NCBI GenBank assembly: GCA_029238785.1
Contig: JAQWFN010000020.1
Coordinates: 1 to 32,817 of the forward strand
Source: Flavobacteriales bacterium
Lineage (GTDB): Bacteria; Bacteroidota; Bacteroidia; Flavobacteriales_D; Sanyastnellaceae
Direction of reading: 5' to 3'
Length of the DNA stretch: 32,817 nucleotides
The notes under the pieces are model-generated. The model had not been told where the DNA came from. It was given only the letters and a program-made list of their open reading frames with translations, and did not search any database. Both the position numbers and the translations under genes were made by a program. This document shows, piece after piece, positions 22,756 to 30,554 of this stretch. Numbering within the stretch: the first letter of the stretch is position 1; each line of letters starts with the position of its first letter.

Positions 22756-24636
22756 ATGAAGAAACTCATTTTCATAGCAATTTGGCTATCCTTGATCTTG
22801 TCCGCATCGGCCCAAGATTCGCTTCTTAGGATATCATTGCCCGTAGCGCACGTTACAGAGGTAATCGATCTTGTTTCGCCCAAAAATTCGGCAGATAGCC
22901 TTCAAGAGGCTTGGTCGAAATCAGGGAGTATTGGTGATTTGTTGTTGAAAAACGGACAAACAATTATTCGTCCTTATGGACCTCCTGGTAGTGCAATTAC
23001 TGCAGCTTCGCAAGGACTCTTGGGCGATCATTTTTCAGTGTTGTGGAACGGCTTTGAAATGAACTCTCCCAGCTTGGGGCTAACAGATTTCTCTCAATTA
23101 CCTGCCCAATTTTTTGAAAATCACCAAAGTCACCAACACGTTTCAAGCAGCGCATTTGCTTACGGTAGCGGAGCAGGAGGGATGATTAGCCTGAATAACG
23201 CCTACAGCGCAGAGCAAGAACTCAAGCTTGCTCACAGCTCCTTGAACAATCAAAGTTATGCCCTGAAAAGCGCTTTTGAATTGGGCAATGTGAAGCTTCA
23301 AACTAAGCTCTTCAAGCGAAAAGCGAGCAATGAATTTGAGTTTGTTGACTATTATAAATTCCAACACCCTGTTTTAAAGCAAGAGCACAACAACCATGAT
23401 TTGTTGGCCTTCATGCAGTCCATTTATGGTGGAGATCGTTGGAAATGGAACGCTCATCTTTGGCTCCAAGAAGCAAATACTGCTATTCCAGAGCCTTTGG
23501 GGAGTTTCGGACAAGCTTTTGCGCAACAAAGCGATGGGGCCGTGCGATTATCGGGCTCAATAAAAAGAAGCTTTGAAAAGATGAGCCTCCGCTTTTCCGC
23601 AGCACACTTTTTCACCAAACAACGCTATACCGATCAAAATTCCCTTTTTGGAGAATACCTTATCGACTCAAGAATAAAAACCCTACAGCAAAGCTTGAGG
23701 GGGGAGCTTGCATGGTATTTCGAGCAGACGAAACTCTTTGTGAAGACCAACGTGGAGCGACAAGAAGCGACAACGAATACCTATAAAAACGAAGAAGTTC
23801 TGGCTTTAAATCAAAGTGTTGGTCTGCATCATCAAAGAGAAAAATGGGACCTTCTGACCTTGCTTCGTGGCGATGTGAATTCTCAGGCCAATCCCTTTCT
23901 TTTGGGCGATGTAAGTTTGAATCTTCGTCCACTCGAACGAGTACAAGCCCGTTTGAATGCCTCTAGGATTTATCGTTTGCCCGACCTCAACGAACGTTTT
24001 TGGGGTGGGGATGAAGAGCGGTTTTTGGCGGCAGAAGAAGGATGGAAAGGAAGCATTCAGGTTCAAGGCCAGCCCTTGAAAAAGGCCGCTTGGAAATCGA
24101 GTTTCTTGAGCGCATCCTATACTCAAATTTTGATGGATCAGATGATTCAGTGGTTGCCTAACAGTTCGGGGGTGTTCAGACCGCTTAATTCGGGGGAAGC
24201 CAAGATTCAACAATTTCAGTTTAAATTGTTTTTGGAGCGAAGAGGTCAGGTAGTCATGAACCTCTTGGCGAAATGTCAAGTACAGAATTACATGAATGCC
24301 CCTTTCTGGTTGGCAGAACATCAGTTGGATCAAAACAATGTCCGTTTGAGCGTAGATGGCAACCTTGAGTACAAGCATTATCATCTAAATGCAGCCTGGC
24401 GCTACCGTCAGAACGATTACTTCCCCGGTATCCCAGATAACTGGAGGTTCAATGAACTTCACCTTTTTGATCTTGGTGTAGGGAAACGCATCTCAAAAAA
24501 CCGAAGCCATCTGATGTTTGTACTTCAGTGCCAAAACATTTTTAACGTAGCCCAACAATTCCTACCCACAGTGGCCATGCCTGGTAGGGTATGGGAAATT
24601 CAATTTCAACTTAGCATCAATCAGAAAACGAAATGA
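22756..24636 (+). CDS. btuB: BtuB-type TonB-dependent cobalamin receptor
   Basis: The 626-residue protein has a signal peptide MKKLIFIAIWLSLILSASAQ; I choose this ATG at 22756 because the longer frame upstream reads into the riboswitch. An N-terminal plug domain (about 50-125: SIGDLLLKNG, IRPYGPPGSAITAASQGL, VLWNGFEMNSPSLGLTDFSQLP) precedes a beta-barrel of alternating aromatic strands ending in a C-terminal strand. It lacks the carboxypeptidase-like extension of SusC proteins. A TonB-box-like VTEVIDLV is near residue 33. The riboswitch immediately upstream and the BtuG-like partner downstream (4-base ATGA overlap) identify cobalamin or related corrinoids as the cargo. Confidence 0.92.
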   Translation: MKKLIFIAIWLSLILSASAQDSLLRISLPVAHVTEVIDLVSPKNSADSLQEAWSKSGSIGDLLLKNGQTIIRPYGPPGSAITAASQGLLGDHFSVLWNGFEMNSPSLGLTDFSQLPAQFFENHQSHQHVSSSAFAYGSGAGGMISLNNAYSAEQELKLAHSSLNNQSYALKSAFELGNVKLQTKLFKRKASNEFEFVDYYKFQHPVLKQEHNNHDLLAFMQSIYGGDRWKWNAHLWLQEANTAIPEPLGSFGQAFAQQSDGAVRLSGSIKRSFEKMSLRFSAAHFFTKQRYTDQNSLFGEYLIDSRIKTLQQSLRGELAWYFEQTKLFVKTNVERQEATTNTYKNEEVLALNQSVGLHHQREKWDLLTLLRGDVNSQANPFLLGDVSLNLRPLERVQARLNASRIYRLPDLNERFWGGDEERFLAAEEGWKGSIQVQGQPLKKAAWKSSFLSASYTQILMDQMIQWLPNSSGVFRPLNSGEAKIQQFQFKLFLERRGQVVMNLLAKCQVQNYMNAPFWLAEHQLDQNNVRLSVDGNLEYKHYHLNAAWRYRQNDYFPGIPDNWRFNELHLFDLGVGKRISKNRSHLMFVLQCQNIFNVAQQFLPTVAMPGRVWEIQFQLSINQKTK

Positions 24637-25697
24637 AAAAATTACTCTACTTGTCTGCACTCTGCGCATTTGCCTTTGTTTCATGTAAAAAGGAACAAGA
24701 CGATACCCCCGATAACCAAGGGCAAACACTCGATTATCGCAGTGGTGCTTTGGTGAGCAATGAAGGCGCTTTTGGTGCTGGAAATGCTTCAATATCGTGG
24801 ATTTCAACAGCTGCTTCAGTAAACCAACTCTTCGAAAACAGCAATGATTTGCCTTTGGGCGATGTCTTACAAAGTATGGCCATTCACCATGATCGTGCTT
24901 ATGCGGTGTTGAACGGCAGCCAGAAAGTGGAGGTGGTGAACTTGAAAGACTTCAGTGCAGTAGGAACCATTACAGGCTGTGATTATCCCAGGTATTTTTT
25001 GGGTGTCGATGAGAATAAGGGCTACCTCAGTAATGGGGCTTTGAGTGGCGAAATCTTAGTGGTGAACCTCAATACCCTCGCTATTCAGTCGTCCATTGCC
25101 GTGGGGGGCGGACCAGAAAAAATGGTGCATAATGGAAGTTTTGTTTTTGTTGCCAACAGCGGCGGTTGGGGAGATGATTCAAGTGTGAGCGTTATTGATC
25201 CAAGTACGGATGAAGTGCTCTATACCTTGAATGTTGGCGATCGACCAACAGATTTGGTTGTGGATGCCAATAATGATGTTTGGGTGATGTGTTCAGGTGC
25301 AACGGAGTACGATGAAAACTGGCAAATCGTGTCGGAAACCCCCAGCTTTGTAGCACACATTGCCGCTTCGGGAAACGAAGTGCTCGATTTAATTCAGTTG
25401 GGAGAAACAGGAGACCATTTAAAACACATTGCCATCAACAATCTTGGAAATCAACTCTATTTTTTACTTGATGGCGTTCGAACAATGAACACCGAAAGCG
25501 CTACACTCAATGCGGATGCCTTGATTTCAGGCGCTGCGAACTCTATTGATGTTGATCCCATTACGGGCGACATTTATCTCAGCACACCACCAGATTACAT
25601 TTCAAATGAGCAAATACTGATTTATAGTGCTGATGGAGTTTTTCTTAGAACGGTGGAAGTAGGAATTGCACCGAATGGGGTTGTTTTTTATGAATAA
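24633..25697 (+). CDS. btuG: BtuG-like beta-propeller surface lipoprotein
   Basis: The 354-residue lipoprotein (signal ending FAFVSC, Cys18) has YncE/DUF5074-type propeller repeats: ALVSNEGAFGAGNASISWI, QKVEVVNLKDFSAVGTI, GEILVVNLNTLAIQSSIAVGGGPEKMV, SSVSVIDPSTDEVLYTLNVGDRPTDLVVD, ending VGIAPNGVVFYE. BtuG of Bacteroides is a surface propeller that captures B12 and hands it to BtuB. The same architecture, the translational coupling to btuB and the riboswitch support the same role here. Acidic residues after the Cys (KKEQDD) are compatible with surface export of Bacteroidota lipoproteins. Ligand affinity cannot be judged. No inner-membrane BtuCDF genes follow in the window. Confidence 0.85.
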   Translation: MKKLLYLSALCAFAFVSCKKEQDDTPDNQGQTLDYRSGALVSNEGAFGAGNASISWISTAASVNQLFENSNDLPLGDVLQSMAIHHDRAYAVLNGSQKVEVVNLKDFSAVGTITGCDYPRYFLGVDENKGYLSNGALSGEILVVNLNTLAIQSSIAVGGGPEKMVHNGSFVFVANSGGWGDDSSVSVIDPSTDEVLYTLNVGDRPTDLVVDANNDVWVMCSGATEYDENWQIVSETPSFVAHIAASGNEVLDLIQLGETGDHLKHIAINNLGNQLYFLLDGVRTMNTESATLNADALISGAANSIDVDPITGDIYLSTPPDYISNEQILIYSADGVFLRTVEVGIAPNGVVFYE

Positions 25698-25717
25698 GAC
25701 GTTTGGCGCTTAAATTC

Positions 25718-25830
25718 CCGGCCTTCGACTCCGCTCAGGCCTCCGCAAAACCTTACTTGAGGCCTGAGCGAAGTCGAAGGCCGTTGTTAATCGAAGCCGA
25801 AGGAGAGGCCTGAGCGGAGTCGAAGGCCGG
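25718..25830. repeat. three-copy inverted repeat between convergent genes
   Basis: A 25-base unit (AGGCCTGAGCGGAGTCGAAGG + CCGG) occurs at 25806-25830 and, as a perfect inverted copy, at 25718-25742. A third copy, same orientation as the first, lies at 25760-25783 with one G-to-A change. A partial TCGAAGCCGAAGGAG is at 25791-25805. The left arm can pair with either right arm, giving two exclusive long hairpins. It probably ends the btuBG and S41 transcripts. Units containing CTTCGACTCCGCTCAGGC are, to my knowledge, a common dispersed intergenic repeat type in Bacteroidota. Confidence 0.85.
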
Positions 25831-25840
25831 GTTCATGGCT

Positions 25841-27292
25841 TCACTGCTTCACCACCAACTCTAAAATATTATCAATGCCCTCTAACCAAGCTCTCGGATT
25901 GGGCTTGAGAAGAATATCGGGAACGAGGTTATTTCGTTCAAAGTCAAAAGTAGAAGTGGTGTTAAAGCGAATGGTTGAAATAGACAACTTGATTTTTGTA
26001 TTGGGTAGCTGGTAAGGTGCAGGATTGCCCCAGGTGCCGGTGTACGGACCTAAACAAGGACTCCCGTAAATGACTCCCCGTTTTAAAAAGCGAAAACCTG
26101 CTGCGAAGTTGACGGTGGCTGAAGCGCTTTGACCGTCGATCAATAAGGAGCATTTTCCTTGGTAAGGTTTTTTGATTTCCTGACCATAATCTCGGTAATA
26201 CACCGTATCGGTGCTGCCACTTTCTAGACTCACGATTTTCAGCCAATTTTGTACTTCTTCGTTTTTCTTATTGAAATGGGTGAGGAAATACTTGTGCAAT
26301 CCTTTGAAACTCTTCGCGTGCATTTTTTGCGAAACGGCACTCGACTTTGCAATGATGTTGTTAGGAATGCGCAAGCTATCGTCGCTCACGTAACGCAATA
26401 AGGCTTCCATGCGATTGCTTTTTCCCCCGGTGTTTCCTCTGAGATCTAAAATCAGGTGGTCTACTTCAGCTTTTCGAATCTTCCTGAAACTTTGCCTTAG
26501 AAAGCGATAGTACTTTTTTGATTTGGGGTGAGAAAAGCTGGAAATGTGCAGCACTGCTGTTTTGCTTTCTTGACGAAAATCAAGGGTGTAAGTTTCGGTT
26601 TTTACTTTGCGCTTTTTATTGAATTCGCGCCATTCTTTGTACGTTTTCCCTGGGTAAACCGCACGAAGCGTATCTGAGGAACCTGGAATTTGATACTCAA
26701 ATGTGTTTTCTCTTTTTAAGTTGGTCCAAACGCCGATCATGGGTGGAAAAAGCGCATCGTTAAAAGCGAAGAAGCTGTTTTCTGAATCGCCTTCATACAA
26801 ACTAAAATCAGCATTTCGTTGGTAGAGCGAGTCGATGTTCACCTCATTAATTCGCAGCAATTGAACGCCTTGTGGTAAAATACCAGTGCGGTCTTCCTTT
26901 ACATAAACCGATCTTCCTTCAACACTAAAAAGCTGCATGTTCACAAACAAACCACCATTCTCCTTATGCACTTGAGCTAAGGCAGGGTAGAAGAGGGAAG
27001 TATGGCTATCTCGAAGCACTTGCAAGGTTTTACCCACCAAGGCGAGATAGTCGTAATACAACATGCCTTTAACCACATTGCTTCTCGCTTCTTCAAAGGC
27101 CTGGTTAAAGGATTCTTCGCTGCAATAGGTGAAGGGCGAAACATGGGTTTCGAGAATGGTTTTTTTCAAAGAATCCAGGTCTGCAATGAGCTTCTCTCCA
27201 TTGAGCAAACTATCTGTAGGAATAGGGTTTTGCGCACTTATTGGCTTCGCGAAGCAAAAAAGTAAGAACAAACAAAGGAGGTGCAGCTTCAA
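25841..27292 (-). CDS. secreted S41 family (C-terminal processing-like) peptidase
   Basis: The 483-residue protein has a signal peptide LHLLCLFLLFCFAKPISAQ. The start is TTG (27290-27292), chosen because no ATG precedes the signal peptide. A helical N-terminal region (FNQAFEEARSNV, DSHTSLFYP) is followed by the S41 core: VAVLHISSF-like strand (TAVLHISSFSHP), VDHLILDLRGNTGGKSN, and the nucleophile motif DGQSASATVNFAAGF with Ser389/Ser391. PDZ character is weak. Such secreted S41 enzymes degrade or trim peptides in the envelope; the substrate is unknown. It starts two bases after the paaZ stop codon on the same strand, which fits translational coupling. Confidence 0.85.
   Translation of the reverse strand: MKLHLLCLFLLFCFAKPISAQNPIPTDSLLNGEKLIADLDSLKKTILETHVSPFTYCSEESFNQAFEEARSNVVKGMLYYDYLALVGKTLQVLRDSHTSLFYPALAQVHKENGGLFVNMQLFSVEGRSVYVKEDRTGILPQGVQLLRINEVNIDSLYQRNADFSLYEGDSENSFFAFNDALFPPMIGVWTNLKRENTFEYQIPGSSDTLRAVYPGKTYKEWREFNKKRKVKTETYTLDFRQESKTAVLHISSFSHPKSKKYYRFLRQSFRKIRKAEVDHLILDLRGNTGGKSNRMEALLRYVSDDSLRIPNNIIAKSSAVSQKMHAKSFKGLHKYFLTHFNKKNEEVQNWLKIVSLESGSTDTVYYRDYGQEIKKPYQGKCSLLIDGQSASATVNFAAGFRFLKRGVIYGSPCLGPYTGTWGNPAPYQLPNTKIKLSISTIRFNTTSTFDFERNNLVPDILLKPNPRAWLEGIDNILELVVKQ
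27244..27255. repeat. GCTTCGCGAAGC palindrome in S41 signal peptide region
   Basis: A perfect 12-base palindrome lies within the signal-peptide coding part of the S41 gene (encoding CFAK). It is the third copy of the same 12-mer in the window. Confidence 0.8.
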
Positions 27293-27293
27293 A

Positions 27294-29339
27294 TTAGTCC
27301 TGATTACGTTTCTTAACCATGGTCAAAATGGTAGCGAGGGCAACAGTTTCACCTTCCTCATCATACACATCAACCAAAAACTTAACGATTCCTTTCGCAA
27401 TATCGTCTTCACTGCGCTTTTCTTGGTCGATTTTTTCTTTTACGGTGAAGCGAACCCCTATGGTAGCTCCAGGGTAAACGGGTTTGGTGAACCTGCACTC
27501 ATCAATGCCGTAATTTAAAAGAACCGGACCTTTTTTCGGGTCAACAAACAAACCTGCTGCTTTCGCTAAAACGAAATAACCGTGCGCAACTCGCTGTTCG
27601 AAAATGGTTCCGTCCAAAGAGGTCTCGTCCATGTGAGCATAGAAATTATCTCCACTCACATTAGCGAAGTTCACAATGTCGGTAGTGGTAACGGTGTGCT
27701 TGTGAGTGAAAACGGTATCGCCAATGTTGAGTTCTTCGAAGTGTTGACGGAACACGTGAGGGTTGGCTTCAACTTGCTTTCCTCCGTATTGATACACATT
27801 GGTAATGGCTGAAATGCTTGTTGGTGAACCTTGAATGGCGGTGCGCTGCATGTAATGGTTAACACCGCGTTTTCCACCCATTTCTTCTCCACCACCAGCT
27901 CTTCCTGGTCCGCCATGAACGAGCATGGGCATGGGAGAACCATGACCGGTAGACTCTTTCGCACAATCTCGGTTCAAGACCAAAATTCTGCCGTGGTGCG
28001 ATGCCGCTCCGAGCACAAATTCACGGGCTTCGCGATTGTCGTATGAGGTAAGCGAACAAACTAAAGATCCTTTTCCAAGCTTGGAAAGGGCAATGGCGTC
28101 GTCTAAATTCTTGTACGGCATGATGGTGGAAACCGGGCCAAATGCTTCTACTTCGTGTGATGCGAGTTGATTGAATGGGTCGTCGTTAAGCAACAAAATA
28201 GGAGAGAGGAAAGCTCCTTTGGCTTTGTCTGCCCCCACAACCTCAAAGTCCTTGTCTTGATAAACAATTTTAGAGGCTTTCAACAATTGTTCAAGCTTTT
28301 GTTCTACGTCGGCCACTTGAGATTTTCCGGCCATGGCACCCATGCGAACCCCATCGGTGTTGGGATCGCCAATGCTGGTTTTCGCCAATGCTTTTCCAAG
28401 TTCAATCTGAACATCTTCTACCAAGGCTTCAGGTACAATGATGCGTCGAACCGCCGTACACTTTTGTCCGCATTTAACGGTCATCTCTTTGCGCACTTCC
28501 TTAATAAACAAATCAAATTCTTCTGTTCCTGGCTTGGCGCTTTCTCCTAAAATAGCAGCGTTCAAAGAATCGGCTTCCATATTAAAAGGAACGGCTTCTT
28601 CAATCAAGCGCGGATGTGCCTTTAGCATGCGTCCGGTAGATGCAGAACCGGTAAATGTTACCACATCCTGAGATGAAACATGGTCTAAAATCCCGTTCGC
28701 CGATCCACAAATGAGCTGTAATGCTCCTTCGGGAAGAATCTTGCTGTCGATAATGTCTTTCACCATCAATTCAGTCAGGTAGGCCGTTACGGTAGCGGGC
28801 TTCACAATGGCGGGAACACCAGCTAGTAGGTTTACAGCAATTTTTTCAAGCATGCCCCAAATCGGGAAGTTGTAAGCATTGATGTGAACAGCAACGCCTT
28901 CTTTTGGAACCATGATGTGGTGACCAATAAAGGATCCTCCTTTAGACAAAGGAGCGGTATCACCATCAACAAAATAAGGCTCATTTGGAAACTGCCTGCG
29001 AAAACTAGAGTAGGCAAACAAATTGCCAATACCACCTTCAATGTCAATCCATGAATCTACCTTCGTTGCACCGGTTGCCCAACTTAAAGCGTAGTAGTGT
29101 TTTTTGCGTTCCATTAAAAATAAAGCTAGGGCCTTGAGCATACGTCCGCGCTCGTGAAAGGTCATCTTACGCAAAACCGGGTTGCCGACAGTTCTTCCAT
29201 AATTCAACATCGCTTCAAAATCGAGTCCTTTGCTGGAAGCTGTTGCTACCAAATCACCATTAATGGCGTTGTAAAGTTCCTGACCATCGCCGTCTCCTTC
29301 AATCCACTGTCCGAGTGCGTAATTCTTGAGTTTGCTCAT
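27294..29339 (-). CDS. paaZ: PaaZ: bifunctional oxepin-CoA hydrolase / aldehyde dehydrogenase
   Basis: The 681-residue fusion has an aldehyde dehydrogenase domain (about 1-515) with Glu255 in MEADSLN and Cys294 in KCGQKCTA, and a C-terminal MaoC-like enoyl-CoA hydratase domain (about 530-681) with Asp564 and His569 in SGDNFYAH. The length equals that of E. coli PaaZ. In phenylacetate catabolism it opens the oxepin-CoA ring and oxidises the resulting semialdehyde. Both active sites are intact. No other paa genes (paaABCDE, paaK) are in the window, so it is either separated from its pathway or used for another CoA intermediate. It is followed immediately by the S41 peptidase. Confidence 0.95.
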   Translation of the reverse strand: MSKLKNYALGQWIEGDGDGQELYNAINGDLVATASSKGLDFEAMLNYGRTVGNPVLRKMTFHERGRMLKALALFLMERKKHYYALSWATGATKVDSWIDIEGGIGNLFAYSSFRRQFPNEPYFVDGDTAPLSKGGSFIGHHIMVPKEGVAVHINAYNFPIWGMLEKIAVNLLAGVPAIVKPATVTAYLTELMVKDIIDSKILPEGALQLICGSANGILDHVSSQDVVTFTGSASTGRMLKAHPRLIEEAVPFNMEADSLNAAILGESAKPGTEEFDLFIKEVRKEMTVKCGQKCTAVRRIIVPEALVEDVQIELGKALAKTSIGDPNTDGVRMGAMAGKSQVADVEQKLEQLLKASKIVYQDKDFEVVGADKAKGAFLSPILLLNDDPFNQLASHEVEAFGPVSTIMPYKNLDDAIALSKLGKGSLVCSLTSYDNREAREFVLGAASHHGRILVLNRDCAKESTGHGSPMPMLVHGGPGRAGGGEEMGGKRGVNHYMQRTAIQGSPTSISAITNVYQYGGKQVEANPHVFRQHFEELNIGDTVFTHKHTVTTTDIVNFANVSGDNFYAHMDETSLDGTIFEQRVAHGYFVLAKAAGLFVDPKKGPVLLNYGIDECRFTKPVYPGATIGVRFTVKEKIDQEKRSEDDIAKGIVKFLVDVYDEEGETVALATILTMVKKRNQD

Positions 29340-29359
29340 GCCTTAAAATTCATTTTGGG

Positions 29360-29367
29360 TAAAGGTA
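29360..29367 (-). promoter_or_regulatory. possible paaZ -7 box
   Basis: On the minus strand TACCTTTA matches TAnnTTTG at seven of eight positions, about 20 bases before the paaZ start. Evidence is limited to this match. Confidence 0.35.
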
Positions 29368-29471
29368 ACAAGCTTGGCGGAATTTATCCCGACATCAAGG
29401 CATTAGTCTTTGCGTGTTGAATGGAACTTATTTCCATTCCTCTCGTAGATGAAAGAACCAAATACTGAAAA

Positions 29472-30431
29472 ATGAAATTTCGTTTGCTTACTCTTTTTTG
29501 CTTCGCGATGAGCGGAGTGCTTTCGGCCCAAACGCCTTCACTAGTTGTTCAACAAGTAGATAACCAAGGAATGCTTGAAGGAAATACCTACCGTGTATTC
29601 ATGCAATTGCCGCTTGCCGGACAAAGTGTTCATGCCATTTTTGCTGATGATGCGTCCCCCTTGAGCATCAGTTCAAGTGCGCCTTTCTTTCAACACGAAA
29701 TGGGGAATTTCTCACCAGCAAACGCCAATGAATGGATGCTTGAGAACCATCCTAGCATTGCTTACGATTCATGGATCACCATTGGAGCGAAAGATGCCGC
29801 TGCCGGATACCTCTGGCATGCAGGAGTAGATTTTGATCCGTTTTTATCAGGAAATACCTTGAACGTGGAAAACGGCGCTTGGTTTTTTCTGCCAGATGCC
29901 GAACAAACACTTCCAGACGATCAAGGATTGGTTTTGTTGATGCAACTAAGCACCACCGGTGTGGCAACGGGAACATTGAGTGCCCAAGGTTGGAATGAAG
30001 ACCACAGCACCTGGCAAGCTCGAGGGTTGACCTTTAGCACAGATGTTCTTGCCGCTTTTGGCTGTACAGATGAGGACGCACTGAACTTCGATTTCACGGC
30101 TGATTTCGACGATGGATCTTGCGAATTTGAAATTGGAGTAGGCGTGGTGGAATCGCTGAACGGTGAAGACGCTAAATTGTGGAATGTATTCCCCAACCCA
30201 AGTACTCACGGTGCCTTTCAACTGGAAGCCCTTCAAGACAATGAACTAGGAAAAATTGAGGTGGCCATTTTTGATGCTGGTGGTAAGAAGGTGTTCTTTC
30301 AAGATTACTCGAGAGATGATCTCCTCAATGGAAAAATCATCAACGTGCGATCGAACTTATCAGCAGGAATCTACTCTGTGAATATCCTCCAAGGCAAAAC
30401 CTTTGAAGTGGTTCAATTGCTGGTTCAGTAA
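29472..30431 (+). CDS. T9SS-exported protein with DDGSC calcium-loop motif
   Basis: The 319-residue protein has a signal peptide ending GVLSAQ. Residues 20-190 form an Asp/Gly-rich domain of no recognised family (VHAIFADDASPLSI, YDSWITIGAKDAAAGYLW, GNTLNVENGAWFFLPDAEQTLPDDQG). A motif, GCTDEDALNFD...ADFDDGSC, follows near residue 200; this two-cysteine module is frequent in exported marine Bacteroidota proteins. The last 80 residues are a T9SS type A sorting domain (LWNVFPNPSTHGAF, IFDAGGKKVFF, LSAGIYSVNI). It is probably surface-attached. It is divergent from paaZ and ends before a terminator hairpin at 30468-30509. Confidence 0.85.
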   Translation: MKFRLLTLFCFAMSGVLSAQTPSLVVQQVDNQGMLEGNTYRVFMQLPLAGQSVHAIFADDASPLSISSSAPFFQHEMGNFSPANANEWMLENHPSIAYDSWITIGAKDAAAGYLWHAGVDFDPFLSGNTLNVENGAWFFLPDAEQTLPDDQGLVLLMQLSTTGVATGTLSAQGWNEDHSTWQARGLTFSTDVLAAFGCTDEDALNFDFTADFDDGSCEFEIGVGVVESLNGEDAKLWNVFPNPSTHGAFQLEALQDNELGKIEVAIFDAGGKKVFFQDYSRDDLLNGKIINVRSNLSAGIYSVNILQGKTFEVVQLLVQ

Positions 30432-30467
30432 AAACGAAACCCAAGGCATAAAGCCTGAAGAAATTCG

Positions 30468-30509
30468 AAGCGTGCGGACATTCATTTGTTCGTGCGCTTT
30501 TTTGTTTTT
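30468..30509 (+). terminator. intrinsic terminator after DDGSC protein gene
   Basis: AAGCGTGCGGAC (30468-30479) pairs with GTTCGTGCGCTT (30488-30499) as a 12-pair stem with three G-U wobbles and an 8-base loop. It runs into TTTTTT-G-TTTTT. It separates this gene from the Asp-box protein. Confidence 0.8.
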
Positions 30510-30554
30510 AAGTACTTCTGAAAAAATGTACTTTGCTCCAAAATTCTGATTTCC

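Noticed and set aside
22611-22829. 72-codon frame over the riboswitch, and the longer btuB start at 22711
   Set aside because: The bases are accounted for by conserved riboswitch blocks, and the residues before the btuB signal peptide overlap the end of the aptamer.
25718-25830. Insertion-sequence terminal repeats
   Set aside because: The arms are inverted but enclose only 63 bases with no transposase frame and no target duplication; an intergenic repeat is the simpler reading.
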